Source: an uncultured Clostridium sp. (lineage in GTDB: Bacteria > Bacillota > Clostridia > Lachnospirales > Lachnospiraceae). From it: a stretch of DNA of 17,861 bases. Position numbers and translations under genes: made by a program. Under the pieces are notes generated by a model. That model had not been told where the DNA came from. It saw only the letters and a list, made by a program, of their open reading frames with translations, and made no database searches. The DNA lies in NCBI GenBank assembly GCA_958349075.1, contig CATWBR010000028.1, forward strand, positions 1 through 17,861, given 5' to 3'. Shown here one piece after another: positions 8,658 to 16,310 of the stretch (positions are counted from its first letter, which is position 1; every line of letters starts with the position of its first letter).

Positions 8658-10074
8658 CCTGCTCCCCCATCTGATTTTGTTCTAAAAATGCTTTTCGGAT
8701 CCATTCAAATTCATCCTCCCCGATAGTTCTCACCGACAGCCACAGCTTATCCTGGGCTTTTCTTGCGATGACAGGGATTTCTGCCCTTCGGAGCAGCCGC
8801 TCCGAGCGTTCGGCATTAAAACCGTTTCCGGATACCGTTACCGCATAGCCCTCAAGCAGCACCGACGGCGCAGAGCCTCCTCCCACCTGATCCCTGCAGG
8901 GTACGGCCGTAAACTCCAGGGACGGAACTGCCTGTGAAAGCAGTCCGCACAGCATTTCGGCCTTTTCCTTCAGCCGGTTTCCTGTCTCTGTAAGCATGCG
9001 CAGTACAGGAATTTCACGCAAAGCCCGCTTCGTATCCTGGTATTCAAAGAACGTTGCCTCCAGGGCGGCCAGCGTCATTTTATCCACCCGGAACGCTCTC
9101 GCCAGGGGATGCCCTTTCATCCGGTCCACATATTCCTTTTTACCGATGATGACACCGCACTGCGGTCCGCCTAGAAGCTTATCCCCGCTGAAGAGCACCA
9201 CATCGGCCCCTTCTTTCAATGCCTCGGCCACCGTAGGCTCTGCGATGCCGCAGCCGCTCAAATCGGCCATCAGCCCGCTTCCCATATCGTAAATCACAGG
9301 AACCTTAAATTCACCGTACTCATCCCTCAGGGCCGAAAGCTCTCTGACCGACACTTCCTGTGTAAAACCGATAATCTTGTAATTGCTTGTATGTACCTTT
9401 AAAAGCGCACCGGTCATTTCCCCGTGAAACGCCTTCCTGTAATCGGCCGGTTTTGTCTTATTGGTTGCGCCCACCTCCAGAAGGTGCGCTCCGCTTTCCT
9501 CCATAATTTCCGGTATCCGGAAGGAGCCTCCTATCTCCACCAGTTCGCCTCTTGAGGTGATCACCTCTTTTCCCCTGGCGAGTGCGGACAGGCACAGCAT
9601 GGTGGCGGCCGCATTGTTGTTCACAACCATGGCAGACTCTGCTCCTGTGATTTTTCCGATCAGCTGCTCCACATGATCGTGGCGGGAGCCACGGCTCCCC
9701 TTTTTTATATCGTATTCCAGGTTTGAATAATAACCGGCCGCCTCCAATGCATTTTCGCAGGCTCTTTTCGATAGATTGGCCCTCCCGAGGTTCGTGTGCA
9801 GGACTACGCCGGTGGCGTTGATTACGCGGCGCAGGCTTCGTTCCTGCTCATCAAAAACCCTCTGCCTGACCAGTTTGGTTAATTCCTCCACTGCCGGGAT
9901 TTTCTCTCTTTTTCCATCGATTATATCGCTTCTCAGCTGAGCAATCACCTCGCGGACAGCCTCCACGACTACCTGGCGCGGCATCATTTCCGTAAAAAAA
10001 ATAAGATGCTCATCCTGCAGCATCTCATCAATTTTAGGGATCTTTCTCAGTAATTCCTGATTTTTTCCCATCAT
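8650..10074 (-). CDS. selA: L-seryl-tRNA(Sec) selenium transferase SelA
   Basis: This 474-residue PLP enzyme converts Ser-tRNA(Sec) to Sec-tRNA(Sec) using selenophosphate. The bacterial SelA signature is clear: INATGVVLHTNLGR near residues 86-99 and the PLP lysine in LFSGDKLLGGPQCG (Lys about 299). The reading frame stays open upstream to 10179, but that extension would run back into the tRNA-Sec gene and is not used. AAGGAG lies 5 nt before the ATG at 10074 and 8 nt before the adjacent ATG at 10071, so either may start. It sits directly after selC and overlaps selB. The selenophosphate it needs would come from SelD, which is not encoded in this window. Confidence 0.96.
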   Translation of the reverse strand: MMGKNQELLRKIPKIDEMLQDEHLIFFTEMMPRQVVVEAVREVIAQLRSDIIDGKREKIPAVEELTKLVRQRVFDEQERSLRRVINATGVVLHTNLGRANLSKRACENALEAAGYYSNLEYDIKKGSRGSRHDHVEQLIGKITGAESAMVVNNNAAATMLCLSALARGKEVITSRGELVEIGGSFRIPEIMEESGAHLLEVGATNKTKPADYRKAFHGEMTGALLKVHTSNYKIIGFTQEVSVRELSALRDEYGEFKVPVIYDMGSGLMADLSGCGIAEPTVAEALKEGADVVLFSGDKLLGGPQCGVIIGKKEYVDRMKGHPLARAFRVDKMTLAALEATFFEYQDTKRALREIPVLRMLTETGNRLKEKAEMLCGLLSQAVPSLEFTAVPCRDQVGGGSAPSVLLEGYAVTVSGNGFNAERSERLLRRAEIPVIARKAQDKLWLSVRTIGEDEFEWIRKAFLEQNQMGEQDA

Positions 10075-10106
10075 TTTCGCTCCTTCTGCCCCGGATATGG
10101 TTTTAA

Positions 10107-10200
10107 CGGAGGAGGTGGGAATCGAACCCACCCAGGGGGCTCTTAACCCCCCACAACGGTTTTGAAGACCGCGAGGCACACCAGCAACCTATCTGCCTCC
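10107..10200 (-). tRNA. selC: tRNA-Sec (anticodon TCA), selC
   Basis: This is a 94-nt tRNA with a TCA anticodon at complement(10163-10165) in a CTTCAAA loop on a GCGGT/ACCGT stem. It has a long variable arm with a GGGGG/CCCCC helix and a GTGGG-TTCGATT-CCCAC T arm, and ends in discriminator G73; CCA is not encoded. The large variable arm and UCA anticodon are diagnostic of tRNA-Sec. Odd point: the 5' acceptor strand is GGAGGCAG but the 3' strand is CTCCTCC, one base short of the perfect complement CTGCCTCC, so C6 would be bulged. The D stem also pairs only with a bulged T. It lies 33 nt upstream of the selA start and was probably transcribed with it. Confidence 0.93.
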
Positions 10201-10241
10201 ATATCCTTAACAGTCCTAATAACAGTTCCACTTAGGCTGTC

Positions 10242-10273
10242 ATTATACTATCATGTATTAAATTGTGTGTCAA
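10242..10273 (-). promoter_or_regulatory. Sigma-70-like promoter of the selC-selA-selB operon
   Basis: On the minus strand a perfect TTGACA (complement of 10268-10273) is followed by TATAAT (complement of 10242-10247). The 20-nt spacer is long. A better-spaced alternative -10, TAGTAT with an upstream TG, lies 17 nt after the -35. Either would start transcription some 35-40 nt before tRNA-Sec, suggesting the Sec genes have expression independent of the sigma-54 grd promoter. Confidence 0.6.
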
Positions 10274-10331
10274 TTCTCAGGTGTGAATAATGGATACTCC
10301 CTGTTGACGGCAGCGCCGCCGGACCGGCCGT

Positions 10332-10389
10332 GGGAAGGTGGGCGGGGGAAAATCATCATGTCATAACTCAGCCGGCATCCCGCCTTCCC
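10332..10389 (-). terminator. GC-rich inverted repeat after grdCD, possible transcript end
   Basis: CCCGCCTTCCC (10379-10389) pairs with GGGAAGGTGGGCGGG (10332-10346) with a 4-nt bulge, forming a stable hairpin just after the grdCD stop codon. On the minus strand it is followed by more GC-rich inverted sequence (GCCGGTCCGGC) and no T run, so it is not a canonical intrinsic terminator. It may protect the 3' end or only reduce read-through into the selC promoter region. Confidence 0.35.
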
Positions 10390-10397
10390 TCCGACCC

Positions 10398-12929
10398 TTA
10401 TCCGATATATCCGTTTTCCTTCAGCGCGGCAATTGCACGCCCCTGCATAGCCTCCGCCGTAAGCACGATTGGGCCGGTACAGCCCATTCCGCTCTCTGCA
10501 TAAATACCTGCTTTCCACAGCATTTTTACCGCATCCTCCAGATCCATTACTTCAATGCCCGGAATCTGGGCGGTGCAGATTACTTTTGGCGGCATTTTTA
10601 TTTCCTCTGTAACAGCTTCTTTTTCACCGGCACCGTTCAGTTCTTTTAAAATTTCCTGAAGACCCGCCCGGTTCGCCGCGGCGAATTCTTCCGCGGCAAT
10701 CCGCTTCCATCCATGGTTCACCAGACTTGCAGCAAACTCTACCGCTCCGGCGGTAACCGGCGCACCGGATGCCCTGGAGACAATCAGAATCAGACGTCCG
10801 TATCCGGGACCGATTCCGGGACCGTATCCAAAGCCCAGGGACTCATAGCTTCCGCCCGTCGTATGGGCGGATAGCATCTTCACCATCAGGTTCCCGGTGA
10901 GAGAATCCATGACCATAATATCCGGTGTTCCGCAGAGAAGATCATTGCCGCGCATCACTATGCCTCCGTCCGCCCGCGCCGAGTCCGCAAACCGGATGCC
11001 GTATCCTCCCTCCGCCAGCTTGAGAAGGGCACGCTCCGCCTGTCTGGCTCCGTCAATATTGGCAATTCCAACCGTTGGACTCTCGATTCCATCCGCCTTT
11101 GCCGCAATGATCCCATAAACCGCATTCTTAACCATGCTGCAGACGCGGTCTGTGTCCGAGATACCGGTCGTGGCTGCCAGGTACATGGATTTTCCCTTCC
11201 CGGGAGTCACTGCCTTGCCCACAGTGGCAACTCCTACCGGGAAGGGATAGTGCATCGTCACCGCACCGTCTATCTCCCCGGCATCCAGCATTTCTTCCAT
11301 TTTCCTGTGGACATCGCCGCCTTCAATCAGAATTGCCTTATTTCCGGCCCTTTCAATGAGATGCATCGCCTCATCTGCCGTTTGCCTGCCATGCTCACTG
11401 CCTTCCGGAGCAAAGCCAATCACCGGCTTTTTGCCGTACCGCCCCGTCTCCAGAGCATCCGTCCCCTCTGTCTTTGACGCTCCGTCGTTGGCCTGAACCA
11501 CAAACGAAACACCGTCGAAGAGGTTTGTCATTCTGCCCAGGAAAAGGCTGCCTTTTCCGATAATCATGGCGCGCTTCAACTCTTTTCCAAGCATCGCCTC
11601 GCGCATGACCCCCAGATACGGTATCCCCGACGGAATGTGCCCCTGGGTCGGCGCCCAGCCGGTCATTCCGTGTTCTTTTACAAATGCGGTGATCCCGCCC
11701 CGTTCCAGCTCACCCTTTTTAACACCCAGCGCGGCAATCATCTTATAATTGGACTCCGGCACATCCCCGGCGCCGGCCGGTTTGGTGATATCGGGGTTTT
11801 GCATCTCGGGTGCATATTTATCGACATCCAGAATCCCCAGTCCCGCTTTCTCAAGCGGCGCCGTCACAAGGGACGATATGACATTCTGCGGTGCGGAACC
11901 TGTTCCGATGGTGTGATACCCCACAATATCCGTGCGAAGCTGCGGATTAACGCCGTCATCAACGCTAATCAGGGCTGAAAATCCGGCAACGGCATCCTCC
12001 AGAACAGGAATGCCTTTTTTCACATGATCCTTCGCATTCATTCCAAGCTTCGCCGTACAGCCTCCCGCCGTCACAACCACGTTTTTAAATGTGCCTGCCT
12101 GCACCAGCGCCGCTGCATGGATGAGTGCATGGGCAGGCCCTGCGCAGAAGCCCCTGACGTCGCTTCCCGTGGCATTGACAAAACCGGCAATTTCCGCCGC
12201 TGCTTTTGCAAAGTTTCCGCCGCCCCGCTGATTCATATCGCCGCACGCCTCCTCGCAGCAGTCAATGACGTAATCGACTAAATCAGGGGCAACCCCTGCC
12301 TTGTGAACCAGCTCCAGAAGAGAAAGGACATTCGACGCTTTTGTCACAAGATTTTCCAGCATCACATGGGCGGACAGGTTCGCGTCCACGTCATGTGCCC
12401 GTTTCACGGCACCCACAAGCTCATGCTTGTGGTACAGCCCCTCTGCATGCTCTTTTTCCACCAGCTCTGTGATGAAATCAAATGTGTTTTCGTTTTTATC
12501 TAAAACCGCCAGTTGTTCCTCAGTGAATAAGCTCTGTTGTTCAAGCTTTCCCTTCACTCCGGCAGCAAATTCTCTCTCTAATACCACCAGTTCAAACACA
12601 TCACAGATCTGGATCACTCCGTAGAATTCATCCTGCGGCATAATCTGGCCATATCTGCCGTCACGTGCCGCACCAAGCCATTTTTTATCGTAGTATGGAA
12701 ATTCCGTGGCAGCTAAATCAGACGGTTTCGCATTTCCGATGTACACCTGATTCGGTATGTAATTAACTGCATCCTCGAAGCTTCTCAAATATCCCGGAAG
12801 CTCTTTTAAATATTCTGAATCCGGATTTACTACCCTCTCCGTTGTCTGTGTCGTCCCATTATGCAATACCATATCGGGCGTGATTGCCAGCGTATAGCTG
12901 GCGCCTTTTATAACCGGATATCCATTCAT
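10398..12929 (-). CDS. grdC/grdD: Fused glycine reductase protein C (GrdC-GrdD, acetyl-phosphate-forming)
   Basis: This is a single 843-residue reading frame carrying both protein C subunits. Residues 1 to about 483 match GrdC (component C subunit beta, a FabH/thiolase-like fold), with NGTTQTTERV near 24-33, GFCAGPAHAL around Cys262 and HIPSGIPYLG at 431-440. Residues from about 499 match GrdD (subunit alpha, PlsX-like), starting GKKPVIGFAPEGSEHG and ending with YAESGMGCTGP, whose Cys817 corresponds to the acetyl-carrying cysteine. Protein C takes the Se-carboxymethyl group from GrdA, forms an acetyl thioester and releases acetyl phosphate. In described clostridia the two are separate genes of about 510 and 385 codons. 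Here no stop, frameshift or start separates them, and the N-terminal stretch of GrdD seems lost at the join. The ATG at 12929 follows GAGGTG; an open frame extends to 13043 but lacks similarity. Confidence 0.93.
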   Translation of the reverse strand: MNGYPVIKGASYTLAITPDMVLHNGTTQTTERVVNPDSEYLKELPGYLRSFEDAVNYIPNQVYIGNAKPSDLAATEFPYYDKKWLGAARDGRYGQIMPQDEFYGVIQICDVFELVVLEREFAAGVKGKLEQQSLFTEEQLAVLDKNENTFDFITELVEKEHAEGLYHKHELVGAVKRAHDVDANLSAHVMLENLVTKASNVLSLLELVHKAGVAPDLVDYVIDCCEEACGDMNQRGGGNFAKAAAEIAGFVNATGSDVRGFCAGPAHALIHAAALVQAGTFKNVVVTAGGCTAKLGMNAKDHVKKGIPVLEDAVAGFSALISVDDGVNPQLRTDIVGYHTIGTGSAPQNVISSLVTAPLEKAGLGILDVDKYAPEMQNPDITKPAGAGDVPESNYKMIAALGVKKGELERGGITAFVKEHGMTGWAPTQGHIPSGIPYLGVMREAMLGKELKRAMIIGKGSLFLGRMTNLFDGVSFVVQANDGASKTEGTDALETGRYGKKPVIGFAPEGSEHGRQTADEAMHLIERAGNKAILIEGGDVHRKMEEMLDAGEIDGAVTMHYPFPVGVATVGKAVTPGKGKSMYLAATTGISDTDRVCSMVKNAVYGIIAAKADGIESPTVGIANIDGARQAERALLKLAEGGYGIRFADSARADGGIVMRGNDLLCGTPDIMVMDSLTGNLMVKMLSAHTTGGSYESLGFGYGPGIGPGYGRLILIVSRASGAPVTAGAVEFAASLVNHGWKRIAAEEFAAANRAGLQEILKELNGAGEKEAVTEEIKMPPKVICTAQIPGIEVMDLEDAVKMLWKAGIYAESGMGCTGPIVLTAEAMQGRAIAALKENGYIG

Positions 12930-12969
12930 GCTTTTACTTTCACCTCGTTCGATTTGGTAGAAAGCTGTG

Positions 12970-13033
12970 AAGAATCCGGGAATTGATATCTGGCAAAAAT
13001 GATATTTATCTGATATTAATCCTCCGGATTCTT
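12970..13033 (-). repeat. Intercistronic inverted repeat between grdA and grdCD
   Basis: AAGAATCCGG (12970-12979) and CCGGATTCTT (13024-13033) form a perfect 10-bp inverted repeat enclosing 44 nt that is itself rich in GATATC/GATAAATATC symmetry. It lies between the grdA stop (13051) and the grdCD start (12929). There is no T run after it on the minus strand, so it looks more like an mRNA-processing or stability element than a terminator. Confidence 0.4.
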
Positions 13034-13050
13034 TGACAGCCACTCACGGA

Positions 13051-13524
13051 TTACAGGTATTTACAATATTCCTCACGGATGGTGGTCATCTCCTTAGCGA
13101 TGTCATCGACATCTAAAACCATCTCCATCATGCTGATCTGCTCATCGTAAACACCGTCATCGACCTCTGACTTAACTCCATCTTCACAGATGTGATAAAC
13201 ACATAGTCCCAACTGGACTCCTGCCAACGGACCTGCAAATGTGGGATCACCTGCGGTTACGGTTTCGGCAGCAAGGCCTGCTGCTTCCCCTTCTGCCGCG
13301 CCGAGAACTACAACAATGTTCTCAGGACCATACTGGTCGGCATAATCCTTCACTCTTTTCTGATTTTCCAGATCCATGGCACCCGCGCTCGTTCAAACAA
13401 AGCATTCGGTAGATGAATATACTACGTCTGCGCCTGCCGTCTTCACGCATTCTGCTATGGCAGGGCCGGGAATTCCGTCGCGGTCGCCGATAATGACGAC
13501 TTTTTTGTTTTTCAAAATTGCCAT
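13051..13524 (-). CDS. grdA: Glycine reductase protein A, selenoprotein GrdA
   Basis: This is a 157-residue selenoprotein with Sec44 encoded by an in-frame TGA (complement 13393-13395) in [18 protein letters not shown], the GrdA active-site context with its nearby Cys41. GrdA accepts the carboxymethyl group from protein B as a selenoether and passes it to protein C. Gene callers that treat TGA as stop would start at the internal ATG at 13377 and lose the active site. The true start at 13524 is fixed by AAGGAGG eight bases upstream and by the flavodoxin-like first strand [17 protein letters not shown]. Full length matches the usual 150-160 residues. It sits 88 bp after trxA, with a leader containing a weak CAAC/GTTG hairpin. 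The Sec reading is supported by selA, selB and selC nearby. Confidence 0.97.
13393..13395 (-). other. grdA: UGA codon recoded as selenocysteine in grdA (Sec44)
   Basis: The in-frame TGA lies between TGC TTT GTT and ACG AGC GCG. The protein sequence on both sides is conserved GrdA. I could not pick out a strong SECIS stem just downstream by eye; only a weak TCTG/CAGA pairing about 24 nt further was seen. Confidence 0.96.
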
Positions 13525-13612
13525 ATGCGTACCTCCTTACAATTTTTTAACAGTTTCAAATCTAATCTTAATCTATAACAACGCCCTGCAAAGAGCGGCT
13601 GTTGCCGTATAA

Positions 13613-13942
13613 TCAAGTTTCCGTCTGTATGCTGGCCTTGATCATGGCCTCGATGTTTTCTGGCGTTGCGTCGTCTTTTACACACTCCTGGATCTTTAAT
13701 CCATCCCTATAAACGGCGATTACCGGAAGTCCCAGCACCTTCTGTCCGATCGCCAGCCTGCGGGCCTTTGTCGTGTTCAGAGCAGTGAACTTCATCTGCT
13801 TTCCATAGGTGTCCTCCATCGCATGAACATGCGGCATCAACGCCTGACAGGGCGCACAGCCGTCTCCGTAGAAGTCAACGAGAACAGGCCCTTCTGCTTT
13901 CAGCACTTCCTCCTCAAAATCGTCCTTAGTTAAGTCTACCAT
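13613..13942 (-). CDS. trxA: Thioredoxin of the glycine reductase system
   Basis: This 109-residue thioredoxin has active site GDGCAPC (Cys29, Cys32) in place of the common WCGPC. Thioredoxins in glycine reductase operons of amino-acid-fermenting clostridia have similar variant sites such as GCVPC, so the change fits this role. The cis-Pro region GLPVIAVYRDG is intact. It passes electrons from TrxB to reduce the oxidised selenoprotein A after each turnover. AGGAGGT precedes the ATG at 13942. It follows trxB by 28 bp and precedes grdA by 88 bp in the same orientation, so it is clearly part of the operon. Confidence 0.93.
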   Translation of the reverse strand: MVDLTKDDFEEEVLKAEGPVLVDFYGDGCAPCQALMPHVHAMEDTYGKQMKFTALNTTKARRLAIGQKVLGLPVIAVYRDGLKIQECVKDDATPENIEAMIKASIQTET

Positions 13943-13970
13943 GGTATTACCTCCTCATATATTTTGCCTG

Positions 13971-14924
13971 TCAATAGACGTGGCCATCCAATTCGGCAAT
14001 GTATTTTTCCGCCTGCATGGCGGCGACTGCGCCGTCTGCGGCAGCGGTCACTACCTGACGAAAGCTCTTTACGCGGACATCTCCGGCAGCATAGACACCG
14101 GCAATATTGGTATGCATATCATCGTCCGTTCTGATATATCCTCTTTCCATATCGAGAAGTCCTTCAAACAATTCGCTTCTCGGGACGTTTCCGATGAAAC
14201 CGAACAAACCGATCATTCCGTCGTCCGGATCTGCATCCACTCTCGTGAGCTCATCTGTCTTTACATTTCTGACCGTCATGCCGGATAGGATTCCATCCCC
14301 GTGAAGCTCCTCCACCACACTATCCCACATGAAATTCATCTTTGGATTCCGGAATGCTTTCTCCTGGATGGATTTCGCTGCGCGAAGCTCATTCCTGCGG
14401 TGTATTACGGTAACCTTTCTGGCAAATTTCGTGAGGTAGATGGCCTCCTCCACCGCGGAGTCACCGCCGCCTACGACAAACACCTCTAAATCTTCAAAGA
14501 AATTGGCGTCGCAGGTTGCACAGAAGGAAACTCCCTTTCCTACAAACTCACCTTCCCGCCTGCATCCAATCGGTCTTGCATAAGCTCCTGTGGCAATAAT
14601 CAGGGCACGGCACCGGTACGTGTCTTTTGTACCGTGCAGTGTTTTAACAGGTCCGTCAAGTTCCACACTGGAAATTGTATCGCTTGCACGCTCGGCGCCG
14701 AACCTTGCCGCCTGCCTTGTCATGCGGTCGATCAGGGAAGGGCCGCTTTCGCCCTCTACTATCTGGCCCGGATAATTTTCAATCTCATCTGTTATAGCAA
14801 TCTGACCGCCGTCCCTGGCTTTTTCAATAATCAGTGTGGACAGGCGGTATCTGCCGGAATAAAGCCCTGCCGCAAGTCCGCCGGGACCCGCGCCGAGTAT
14901 GATTACATCAAAAATTTTGTCCAT
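13971..14924 (-). CDS. trxB: Thioredoxin reductase
   Basis: This 317-residue flavoprotein has FAD-binding GAGPGGLAAG (11-20), the redox pair CATC (Cys135, Cys138), the NAD(P)H-binding VVGGGDSAVEEA (about 150-161) and the C-terminal FAD motif GVYAAGDVR. It reduces TrxA and so drives the reductive step of glycine reductase. GAGGAG lies 9 nt before the ATG at 14924. It starts 14 bp after the grdB stop and ends 28 bp before trxA. The pyridine nucleotide used (NADPH in most family members) cannot be settled from sequence by eye. Confidence 0.95.
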   Translation of the reverse strand: MDKIFDVIILGAGPGGLAAGLYSGRYRLSTLIIEKARDGGQIAITDEIENYPGQIVEGESGPSLIDRMTRQAARFGAERASDTISSVELDGPVKTLHGTKDTYRCRALIIATGAYARPIGCRREGEFVGKGVSFCATCDANFFEDLEVFVVGGGDSAVEEAIYLTKFARKVTVIHRRNELRAAKSIQEKAFRNPKMNFMWDSVVEELHGDGILSGMTVRNVKTDELTRVDADPDDGMIGLFGFIGNVPRSELFEGLLDMERGYIRTDDDMHTNIAGVYAAGDVRVKSFRQVVTAAADGAVAAMQAEKYIAELDGHVY

Positions 14925-14938
14925 CTGTCATGCTCCTC

Positions 14939-16255
14939 TTACTTCTTCCATTCAAATACGGTCTGCTCCGTCACAGGGATCTGCAGGGCCTCAAGCGCCT
15001 TTCCAACAATCTGTCTGCGGATCTCCTTCTCCTCCTCGTGAGTCAGGGCCGGATTACCGAGAGGATGAGGAATCGCGACAGCAGGGACAATCCTGTTCGC
15101 GCCAACCGTTAGTGAGATCGGCACGACCGTGGCAATATGAACTACCGGGATACCATAAGCTTCTATCGCTTTAACCATCGTTGCACCGCAACGAGTACAG
15201 GTCCCTCAGGTGGAGGTCAGGATCACGGCGTCTACATGGTCGTCAACCAGCTTCTGTCCGATTTCCTTCGCATATTTCGTCGCGTTGGCCACACTCGTTC
15301 CATTGCCGACCGTCGTATAGAAATATTTGTGAAGGCTCCCGATTTTTCCTTCCTTTAAAAATTCACGGATAATATCCACCGGCAGGACGCGGTCTGCATC
15401 CCGGTTCGCATAGGACGGATCATAGCCGCCATGGGCCGTCTCATAGGTCTCTTCCGTCAGGTCCGTTACCTCCTCGATATCGTACATGCCGTATTTGGAG
15501 GCGCTGGAGGATTCGATATGGTCCGGGTTCCCCTTCGGCACGATACCGCCGGATGTGACAAGGGCGATTCTTGCATTAACCATATTCTTTATTGCCGGCC
15601 CCGGCTCTACCCGGTCAAAGCTCGGCATCGGATATTCCGTCACGTATTCTTTTCCGTTTAATTTGTTTACCAGCATATCGACTGCCCGGCCTGCACCCGT
15701 CTTTTCCTCAAAGAAGTTGACACGGATGCCGTTAGGCATATAACCCTCTTCTTTCGACGAACCGACAGCTTCTTTTTTTACCAGCTTAAGCGCTAAGGGA
15801 GCCATCACCTTTACGGCCCCGCGCATTCCTGCCGCGCTGTTCTTGGTCTCGCAGATGTAGACTTTTGTTTTAAACATATCCGCGCCCGGATTCTCTTTAT
15901 ACATCCCTGTCACTACAGGGATTCCCATCTGTTCTTTTACTGCCGCCGCGACTGTGCCGCATGCCACGCCATAGCGTCCCGCATTAAACGCCGGACCGCA
16001 GATCACCCCATCCGGATTTTTTCCCCTGATCATGCCTAAAATAGTTTCTGTCGCAGTATCCACATTTTCATTAAAATAGGAGTCACCGCAGATTATGGTA
16101 GCCACAATCTCCGCCTCATCGCCAAAGGCCTGGGCAAAGGCCAGCCCCGGCCCCACCTTACCGTCTCTCATCTCAGGCGGATAATCCGCTTTTTCTTCGC
16201 CTCCGATGTTTGCGAAGAACTGATTTATATAATGTACAAACTTTAATTTTGCCAT
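14939..16255 (-). CDS. grdB: Glycine reductase protein B selenoprotein subunit GrdB
   Basis: This is a 438-residue selenoprotein with Sec350 encoded by TGA (complement 15206-15208) in ILTST-Sec-GTCTRCGATM. With the processed GrdE subunits it forms protein B, which binds the amine substrate as a Schiff base and transfers the carboxymethyl moiety to GrdA. Its N-terminus (VHYINQFFANIGGEEKADYP) and C-terminal block (VVPISLTVGANRIVPAVAIPHPLGNPAL) are typical of GrdB and the related sarcosine and betaine subunits GrdF/GrdH. Pairing with GrdE supports glycine. Standard translation would split it into 355- and 79-residue pieces. ATGs at 16273, 16264 and 16255 are in frame; AAAGGA is spaced for the last, which begins MAKLKFVHY as in relatives. 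Confidence 0.96.
15179..15193 (-). promoter_or_regulatory. SECIS-like hairpin in grdB
   Basis: Twelve nucleotides after the UGA the coding strand reads CGTTGCGGTGCAACG, a perfect 6-bp stem with a GGT loop. A short stem with G at the top of the loop, about 18 nt downstream of UGA, fits the general bacterial SECIS layout. Function is inferred, since clostridial SECIS elements are poorly conserved. Confidence 0.5.
15206..15208 (-). other. grdB: UGA codon recoded as selenocysteine in grdB (Sec350)
   Basis: The in-frame TGA lies between ACC and GGG ACC TGT, with conserved GrdB protein on both sides and the SECIS-like hairpin after it. Confidence 0.96.
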
Positions 16256-16310
16256 TTTATTCATTCCTTTCAATCATTCCGGTTTGAAAGCGCATTGCGC
16301 TGTTTTATGA

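Noticed and set aside
10075..10179. N-terminal extension of selA
   Set aside because: The frame is open but would translate part of the tRNA-Sec gene; AAGGAG is placed for the ATG at 10074/10071.
12930..13043. N-terminal extension of grdCD by 38 residues
   Set aside because: It overlaps the intercistronic inverted repeat, lacks a good ribosome binding site, and the protein aligns with GrdC only from MNGYPVIKG.
13525..13612. Hairpin between trxA and grdA as a terminator
   Set aside because: The CAAC/GTTG stem has a bulge and no T run, and grdA must be cotranscribed with the genes before it.
13051..16255. grdA and grdB as pseudogenes broken by stop codons
   Set aside because: The only internal stops are TGA at the known Sec positions, and selA, selB and selC are present.
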